The notes beneath the pieces were generated by a model, which was not told the origin of the DNA, made no database searches, and was given only the letters and a program-made list of their open reading frames with translations. A stretch of DNA of 30,696 nt from Ceratorhiza oryzae-sativae. Lineage: Eukaryota; Basidiomycota; Agaricomycetes; Cantharellales; Ceratobasidiaceae. The DNA lies in assembly GCA_030998015.1 (NCBI GenBank), contig JARWMV010000168.1, positions 1 through 30,696 of the forward strand. The letters run 5' to 3'. The translations under genes and the position numbers were made by a program. The first letter of the stretch is position 1, and each line of letters starts with the position of its first letter. Below are positions 25,545 to 30,696 of this stretch, one piece after another.

Positions 25545-25817
25545 TACCCACCATCCGGAAAGTAGGGGAGCCTTTTCCTAGGAAAATCGAACCGTGGGGC
25601 TTTTATGAACACAAATATTACACAAATTTATTTGACCCCGCCCCCATATAGTCATCGCTAGCCATGGGCTAAAGCCCATGGCTACGCGCGGTCCCTGCTC
25701 GCTCATCGAAGATGTCCGGCAGGGACGCTCTAAAACGATGGCCATATAATTATATGGGGGGTAGCTCTTCCCAATACAGGGAACTTCTTCTCGGAAAGGG
25801 TAGAATATTCACCCTCA

Positions 25818-25907
25818 TGCTTCGGAGCCGTCTGTGTACGGCTTAAGCCGCACACAGACGTCTCCTCTACAAGCGTGAAATTGTTGCACGTACGTGCAAC
25901 AACTTCT
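25818..25907 (-). repeat. Repeat G double hairpin, inverted copy
   Basis: Reverse complement of the G unit (CGGAGCCGTCTGTGTACGGC...), facing the copy at 25441. Confidence 0.87.
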
Positions 25908-26071
25908 AGGGGACGGGTCGGGAAGAGCGCGGTAAAGACTTAACAAATTTTGGGAGCAATAGCCATTCATCATTACATGCCCCGAAGGGCCCGAAAGGGA
26001 TGATGGCCCCGAAGGGAAATAATCTTCGCTTCCTTTTTAAGTTGAAGTCCAAGAAGCTAAAAAAATATAGC

Positions 26072-26178
26072 CCGCGGCAGTAAGGACTTTGATTCCGAGG
26101 TAGCCTGGAACCTCGGGGGTCCAGGCTACCTCGCAATACCCCGCCTCCTGGATCTCTAGAGATCCAGGGAGCGGAGCT
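26072..26178 (+). repeat. Repeat H, copy 2
   Basis: Almost identical to 17628-17740. Confidence 0.85.
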
Positions 26179-26436
26179 GCCCTAGAGGGACTGGATGTCG
26201 CGGATCCGCCGATTACGATCGTGCTAGCACGATCCTCCATCGGAATAATTGACGGAAGTTGATCTGGTCAGACCAACTGACTTTTTTGCAGACGTCAATT
26301 TTCCATCGGCGGCATCTCTTTTAAAAACTTTTGCTATTTTTATAAACTATATTTCTCCTCGTTTTACCGTCTCGTGTCAACATCGTTCCGTGGTTTGCTT
26401 CCATGCAAGATTTATAAAATCTTGCTGGACCTGTAT

Positions 26437-26658
26437 CCGCCGGCGTTAGAGGGAATCCTCAGATGAGGTAGCCTTGACCATGAGTCTCATGGTCCAGGCT
26501 ACCTCCCATAAAGATTCCCTCGTAGAAAATGACGACCGTTCGTCATTTTCAGCCGGCGGCTAAATATCGATATTATGCCGCGCACTAGCAATCGCAAACG
26601 GTTGCGATTGCTCACGTTGGTTGGTGGGACAAGTCCCACCAGCAACTAACGCGCGCGG
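26437..26658 (-). repeat. Family A element with nested N hairpin, copy 23
   Basis: Full A with the perfect N hairpin GAGGTAGCC...GGCTACCTC. Confidence 0.92.
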
Positions 26659-26905
26659 GCCCCCGCTCTATCGTCGGCCCTGGCACCTAGGTTATCCCTA
26701 GGATTTACAGAGAGTAGGCTCGTCGCCTGAAGGGCGGCCTCGTGTACTGTAACCTCCGTGGAGGAGTATGCCGCGGTAAAGACGGCAAGGCACCGCCCGT
26801 GTAGGATCATGGATTTGGAGATCTTCGGGATGTAGATTAATCCCCATCTGAAAGACGGGAGGCTTTGCACTCCAAAATTTATTCCTCCACCGAAAGGATA
26901 ACTTG
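26659..26905. other. GC-rich spacer, unidentified
   Basis: Contains CCTAGGTTATCCCTAGG (also near 29354 in the cox3 intron core) and GGTAAAGACGGCAAGGCACC. No tRNA, rRNA landmark or conserved ORF is seen. Confidence 0.4.
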
Positions 26906-27168
26906 TGACCCCCAATAAGGCAATGGCCTCCCAATGCGTCACAAACGTATTGGGGGGGGCCATTACCTACACCAATCCTTGACATTTCCTAAGGAATTGT
27001 CAAGGAATGGCAGTTTGGGGTCAACAGCATGTATTTATATATAAATACAATGCTGGATGACCCTACACGCATCGGCTGAAATCTTGGTTTACACCTAAGA
27101 TTTGGCCGATGCGTGGGGGGTCAATGGCGCCACAAGTTTTGTGGCGCGCATTGCAATCATTGGGGGTC
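26906..27168 (+). repeat. Composite repeat X, copy 2
   Basis: Near-identical over about 262 bp to 6049-6310, but in intergenic sequence. Confidence 0.9.
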
Positions 27169-27480
27169 TTCTGTCATTTGGTGGTGATTCCACCTCCAAG
27201 CGCGGCCTTTACCGGGAGCTAACGAAAAACGCTAAAATTATCAGCGTATTGACTGTTCGGTCGTCTGTGATGTCCGACAGCCAACCGCTCTTAGGCCGCC
27301 CTGCGGGCGATCAAAGAGCGCGGAGGGAAAAAGTTCACGGTTACCGTCCGGTCAACAAAGTTAACACGAGACGGTAAACTTAGGTACCCGCCGATGGAGG
27401 ATCGTGCTAGCACGATCGTAATCGCCGGATCCGCGGCATACTGCCGCGGGGTACCCTTCGGTACCCTTCCAGTCATTGTC
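27169..27480. other. Spacer with half of family B and a GATCGTGC hairpin
   Basis: CTTAGGCCGCCCTGCGGGCG...GCGCGGAGGG (one stem of B) at about 27290-27328 and the inverted GATCGTGCTAGCACGATC hairpin at 27396-27442. GCCTTTACCGGGAGC is shared with 18590. No gene is supported. Confidence 0.55.
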
Positions 27481-27606
27481 TGTTATACACAATTAGCTTT
27501 GAGGGAACCAAAGTAAGGGGTTCCAGTAATTAATAAGGGGATTATTGTTAAATTAAATAAAGAGTTAGGAATAAAACTTAAATTTATGTCTACGAAAACC
27601 AATGAG

Positions 27607-27665
27607 TTAAGATCCCCACCAATAAACTGACACAAATAAAAACAACCATACTACATCAACAAAAT
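27607..27665 (-). CDS. cox3: Cytochrome c oxidase subunit 3, last exon
   Basis: FVDVVWLFLFVSVYWWGS followed by TAA (27607-27609). This is the universally conserved C-terminal end of COX3 (complex IV, inner membrane). It lies about 20 bp after the stop of the intron HEG, so the HEG abuts the 3' splice site. The exact junction with ...ESAILYW is uncertain by a few bases (an H is expected before FVDVVW). Confidence 0.93.
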
Positions 27666-27781
27666 CGGTTTTAATTGCACATAAACTAATTAATTTTATA
27701 AACCATTGAACTGGGCATATACGGTCTTACTATATTTGCCAATTGTGTTGTAGAAGACGACCAAACATATATTCGGTTTCT

Positions 27782-28080
27782 GGGCAGCCGCATAGCGCGC
27801 TGCTGGGCAGCCGCATAGCGCGCTGCTGGGCAGCCGCATAGCGCGCTGCTGGGCAGCCGCATAGCGCGCTGCTGGGCAGCCGCATAGCGCGCTGCTGGGC
27901 AGCCGCATAGCGCGCTGCTGGGCAGCCGCATAGCGCGCTGCTGGGCAGCCGCATAGCGCGCTGCTGGGCAGCCGCATAGCGCGCTGCTGGGCAGCCGCAT
28001 AGCGCGCTGCTGGGCAGCCGCATAGCGCGCTGCTGGGCAGCCGCATAGCGCGCTGCTGGGCAGCCGCATAGCGCGCTGCT
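27782..28080 (+). repeat. Tandem array, 13 x 23 bp
   Basis: Thirteen exact copies of GGGCAGCCGCATAGCGCGCT-GCT. Each unit is itself partly palindromic (GCAGC...GCTGC, AGCGCGCT). Its two alternate-strand frames give repeating ALCGCPAARYAAAQQRAM peptides, which are not real proteins. Confidence 0.97.
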
Positions 28081-28499
28081 AGAATGAATGCTACATTTTA
28101 GACCGAATTTGTCTTGAAGAACATTTACAAGTAATTGGACTTCTTCGGCCGAAAAAGCGTTTGTAGCGAAATGGAAGCCTTGTTTATTTTTTCCCCCATC
28201 GTCGCATACCCAATAGGCTAATGAGATGGGAGTCAACAACTCAGAAATGTTGCTGGGTACTACTTTAGTCCCATTTACGTACCACAGTGCTTGTACAGAA
28301 TTCCATGAAGAAAGAGATTGAGTAGAAAATTGATACCACTTATGAGCAGTTCCTTTAACTATTGACTGTCCCTGACTAGGGGCAGCCATCAACACAACCC
28401 CAAGATCTTTAAATAAAGAAAATACATGATTTAAATAGTCTAAATGAACTTCACCTTGAGCAAATTTGAAATAAGTCCATTTCCTCAAGGGCAGCATGT

Positions 28500-28721
28500 C
28501 CGCCGGCGTTAGAGGGAATCCTCAGATGAGGTAGCCTTGACCATGAGTCTCATGGTCCAGGCTACCTCCCATAAAGATTCCCTCGTAGAAAATGACGACC
28601 GTTCGTCATTTTCAGCCGGCGGCTAAATATCGATATTATGCCGCGCACTAGCAATCGCAAACGGTTGCGATTGCTCACGTTGGTTGGTGGGACAAGTCCC
28701 ACCAGCAACTAACGCGCGCGG
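28500..28721 (-). repeat. Family A element with nested N hairpin, copy 24
   Basis: Full A with the N hairpin, in the cox3 intron HEG. Confidence 0.92.
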
Positions 28722-28730
28722 GTATATAAA

Positions 28731-28871
28731 CCCTCCGCGCTCTTTGATCGCCCGCAGGGCGGCCTAAGCGCGGAGGGCTCAACTAATCGATGATTTGCGA
28801 AGGCAAATCTACACCCTGCCTAGAGAACTGCGCTTTAGCGCACGTCTTGGCAGGGGTATCGATTAGCGGGG
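28731..28871 (+). repeat. Family B composite hairpin, copy 8
   Basis: Full copy with the M hairpin, 9 bp from family A copy 24. Confidence 0.9.
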
Positions 28872-28891
28872 TACATATAAATACAATGCTG

Positions 28892-28935
28892 GCTGAAGTA
28901 GTTGCACATACGTGATGTGCAACTATTTCTAGAGG
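28892..28935 (+). repeat. Repeat G-like hairpin, diverged
   Basis: GTAGTTGCACATACG/TGATGTGCAACTA stem, a diverged relative of the G palindrome, in the same HEG. Confidence 0.7.
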
Positions 28936-29197
28936 CCCCACCTTCGTATTTTTTAACTAACACACCATCACCTAATAAGAACCCAGTCATTGCTTGTTCG
29001 ACGTAACTAGCTTTGGGGGAATTTTGATATGGAGTGTTTGGAAGTAGGGGTGGAACTGTAGATAAATTTAATAAAGAAAAATAAGTTGTAAATAAACCAG
29101 CATCTTCAAGACATGTTTCCATGCAAGATTTATAAAATCTTGCTGGACCTGTGTTAGAATTTCTACAAAACTCAGCAAAAAATAGTAATAACCATAC

Positions 29198-29291
29198 CCC
29201 TCCGCGCTCTTTGATCGCCCGCAGGGCGGCCTAAGCGCGGAGGGCTCAACTAATCGATGATTTGCGAAGGCAAATCTACATCGATTAGCGG
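29198..29291 (+). repeat. Family B hairpin lacking the M unit, copy 9
   Basis: CTAATCGATGATTTGCG...CAAATCTACATCGATTAG without M, as in copy 7. It is an empty form showing where M entered other B copies. Confidence 0.88.
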
Positions 29292-29751
29292 AGAATAGTA
29301 ACAAAATCAGTTCAGCCAATTATTAATTTATGGCAACCCGGACTTTTTCTTATCCTAGGTTATCCCTAGGTCATCACGTAAAGTCTCTGAAGAAACTTCA
29401 TAAAAGTTTCTTGCTGATAATCCCTCTTAAGATTTTTACATACCGTGTTTCATACCCCCGCTTAGGGTCAACCAGCATTGTATTTATATATAAATACATG
29501 CTGTTGACCCGTGGGTATGGTTATCGAGGCCGCGTTCGCGGCGAGGTATTGCGAGGTACCCTGGAACTTTAAGTTCCAGGGTACCTCGGAATCAGACGCC
29601 GCGCGCACGCCAGGGCCGCCTTGGCTTAAGCCAAGGCGTTCGCAGGCGTGCACGGGTCATAGTAGTACTTAAGTAGATATGGACGCTTCAGCACAAAGTG
29701 ATGTTCGATAACAATTCACATCGTTAAAGGGCATTTCGGTTGATTTTTTTT
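29292..29751 (-). other. Group I intron core in cox3
   Basis: ATCAGCAAGAAAC and CAGAGACTTTACGTGATGACC with AAAAAGTCCGGG (P7 3' strand) on the - strand. The order matches the atp9 intron core. A family C element is inserted at 29455. Confidence 0.8.
29455..29657 (+). repeat. Family C hairpin repeat with CATA duplication
   Basis: CATA at 29451-29454 and 29658-29661. It keeps the GAGGTACC stem but lacks the TTAAGGTCAA palindrome. Confidence 0.93.
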
Positions 29752-29863
29752 GCCAGTAAAGTATAGCAGATTCAAATCCTAAATGGTGTGCATCTGTTAA
29801 ATGGTAGGCAATAATTCTAAAGAATCCAACTAATATAAAGATTGTACCTACAATCACGTGTAC
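29752..29863 (-). CDS. cox3: Cytochrome c oxidase subunit 3, internal exon
   Basis: (V)HVIVGTIFILVGFFRIIAYH followed by LTDAHHLGFESAILYW, the penultimate helix region of COX3. The upstream boundary follows an intron-terminal G (CAATTTG); the downstream boundary lies after TGG. The frame continues 28 codons into the intron without similarity. The earlier exons lie beyond the window. Confidence 0.95.
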
Positions 29864-30055
29864 AAATTGTTATCATAATACGTTTAATATTATTTCAACA
29901 GCTCACGCTGTTGTTCAGACTATGTCTTCAATGTGTGAATGACTAAAAACAGTTCTATTTACACATTGGAGGGCGTTCGTGGAAAGATTATTGTTAACAT
30001 AAAACTCACTTTCTAGTCGTTGAACCTTCAAATATTAATCTTTATTTGCATATTT
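29864..30055 (-). other. Group I intron core, 3' part, upstream of the cox3 exon
   Basis: TTGAAGACATAGTCTGAAC on the - strand is a typical S element, similar to that in cob intron 3 (about 9770-9800). GTTCAACGACTAG-type stems are shared as well. It ends at the exon start. Confidence 0.75.
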
Positions 30056-30277
30056 CCGCGCGCGTTAGTTGCTGGTGGGACTTGTCCCACCAACCAACGT
30101 GAGCAATCGCAACCGTTTGCGATTGCTAGTGCGCGGCATAATATCGATATTTAGCCGCCGGCTGAAAATGACGAACGGTCGTCATTTTCTACGAGGGAAT
30201 CTTTATGGGAGGTAGCCTGGACCATGAGACTCATGGTCAAGGCTACCTCATCTGAGGATTCCCTCTAACGCCGGCGG
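30056..30277 (+). repeat. Family A element with nested N hairpin, copy 25 (A-C-A chain)
   Basis: Full A with N, joined directly to family C and then to another A. Confidence 0.92.
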
Positions 30278-30487
30278 GACCCGTGCACGCCTGCGAACGC
30301 CTTGGCTTGCCAAGGCGGCCCTGGCGTGCGCGCGGCTCGCCGCGAACGCGGCCTCGTTAACAATGCCCACGGGTCGTTGACCCTCCGCTTTATTACCCCT
30401 GCCAAGACGTGCGCTAAAGCGCAGTTCTCTAGGCAGGGCGGCTGAAATCTTGGGTTACACCTAAGATTTTAGCCGATAGAGCGGGGG
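30278..30487 (-). repeat. Family C hairpin repeat, short form (A-C-A chain)
   Basis: Same short form as 16524-16734 and 20033-20243. Confidence 0.9.
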
Positions 30488-30488
30488 C

Positions 30489-30696
30489 CCGCGCGCGTTA
30501 GTTGCTGGTGGGACTTGTCCCACCAACCAACGTGAGCAATCGCAACCGTTTGCGATTGCTAGTGCGCGGCATAATATCGATATTTAGCCGCCGGCTGAAA
30601 ATGACGAACGGTCGTCATTTTCTACGAGGGAATCTTTATGGGAGGTAGCCTGGACCATGAGACTCATGGTCAAGGCTACCTCATCTGAGGATTCCA
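30489..30696 (+). repeat. Family A element with nested N hairpin, copy 26, cut by window end
   Basis: Identical in structure to copy 25; the last bases are outside the window. Confidence 0.9.

Larger units (their letters stand above)
25197..26436. other. Repeat-packed intergenic region, no gene
   Basis: Holds a short D (25291-25335), G (25441-25544), an inverted G (25818-25907), the GTCCCTGC hairpin (25687-25735), repeat H (26072-26178) and the GATCGTGC hairpin (26198-26236). A GCAAGATTT/AAATCTTGC hairpin at about 26403-26423 is part of a stretch of about 35 bp shared with the cox3-intron HEG start region near 29121-29145. + strand frames such as 25241-25651 are made of these repeats. Confidence 0.7.
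27686..29122 (-). pseudogene. LAGLIDADG_2 endonuclease in the cox3 intron, with tandem-repeat expansion
   Basis: N-terminal part with YVEQAMTGFLLGDGVLV (about 28930-29122), a gap of G-like, B and A repeats (28500-28935), then WTYFKFAQGEVHLDYLNHVF, KVVPSNISELLTPISLAYWV, CDDGGKNKQGFHFATNAFS and LLVNVLQDKFGLKCSIHS. Next come 13 tandem copies of a 23-bp unit, then RNRIYVWSSSTTQLANIVRP and MPSSMVYKIN with a TAG stop. 13 x 23 = 299 bp is not a multiple of 3, so the array shifts the frame and cuts off the C-terminus. Without the array ...CSIHS joins RNRIYVW. Confidence 0.9.

Noticed and set aside
25241..25651. 136-codon + strand ORF
   Set aside because: It is composed of D and G hairpin sequence and spacer, with no family resemblance.
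27686..28069. Repetitive ALCGCPAARYAAAQQ protein
   Set aside because: It comes from reading the 13 x 23-bp array; the real gene is a LAGLIDADG_2 endonuclease interrupted by that array.

Overview
This window is a piece of a fungal mitochondrial genome. The + strand carries no convincing protein gene; everything recognisable lies on the - strand. The recognised genes are cob (apocytochrome b, exons 1-5), the last exon of cox1, atp9 (two exons) and cox3 (an internal and the last exon), plus tRNA-Ile(GAU) and tRNA-Ser(UGA). The exons are split by group I introns that carry homing endonuclease genes (HEGs) of the LAGLIDADG_1, LAGLIDADG_2 and GIY-YIG types. Tryptophan is TGG in the conserved exons, and both TAA and TAG sit at family-typical protein ends. 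This fits the standard code and argues against the chytrid TAG=Leu code. I cannot name the species; an early-diverging fungus (Mucoromycota/Glomeromycotina, Blastocladiomycota or Zoopagomycota) is my inference.

Layout from right to left (the direction of transcription): a cox3 exon (29752-29863), a group I intron with a LAGLIDADG_2 HEG, and the cox3 last exon (27607-27665). Next come a gene-poor, repeat-packed stretch with tRNA-Ser (25113-25196), an unidentified short ORF and a HEG remnant (23957-24055), and a LAGLIDADG_2 HEG (22491-23485). Then atp9 exon 1 (22243-22422), an intron with a GIY-YIG HEG in at least seven pieces, and atp9 exon 2 (about 19505-19543). Then a partial second GIY-YIG copy, tRNA-Ile, and cob exons 1-5 (15422 down to 7796) with HEGs in introns after coding nt 393, 429, 490 and 512. 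After cob exon 5 come a fifth intron start and a broken HEG, another broken HEG, the cox1 last exon (2380-2862), and a degenerate cox1-exon/HEG fusion (about 94-1714). The 3' part of cob and the 5' part of cox1 are not between the parts that are present.

The outstanding feature is invasion by GC-rich, palindromic, non-coding repeats in several families. Family A is about 172 bp with 13-bp imperfect terminal inverted repeats; I count 26 copies. Families B, C, D and smaller hairpins (M, N, G, H) are nested in one another. At six loci in HEGs (A at 274 and 810, C at 4384 and 20618, D at 7138 and 9375) the element is flanked by a 4-6 bp direct repeat, and removing the element plus one direct repeat rejoins a HEG reading frame. 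This is what target-site duplication after transposition would leave. A paralogous GIY-YIG copy near 19240 shows an uninterrupted site for the C insertion. No transposase or reverse transcriptase is visible, so these look like non-autonomous mobile hairpins, comparable with yeast mtDNA GC clusters and Allomyces double-hairpin elements but larger, modular and nested.

Conserved exons are free of insertions, while nearly every HEG is cut into pieces. The nearest exception is atp9, where a family C end sits on the expected stop codon and would add a repeat-encoded tail of about 38 residues.
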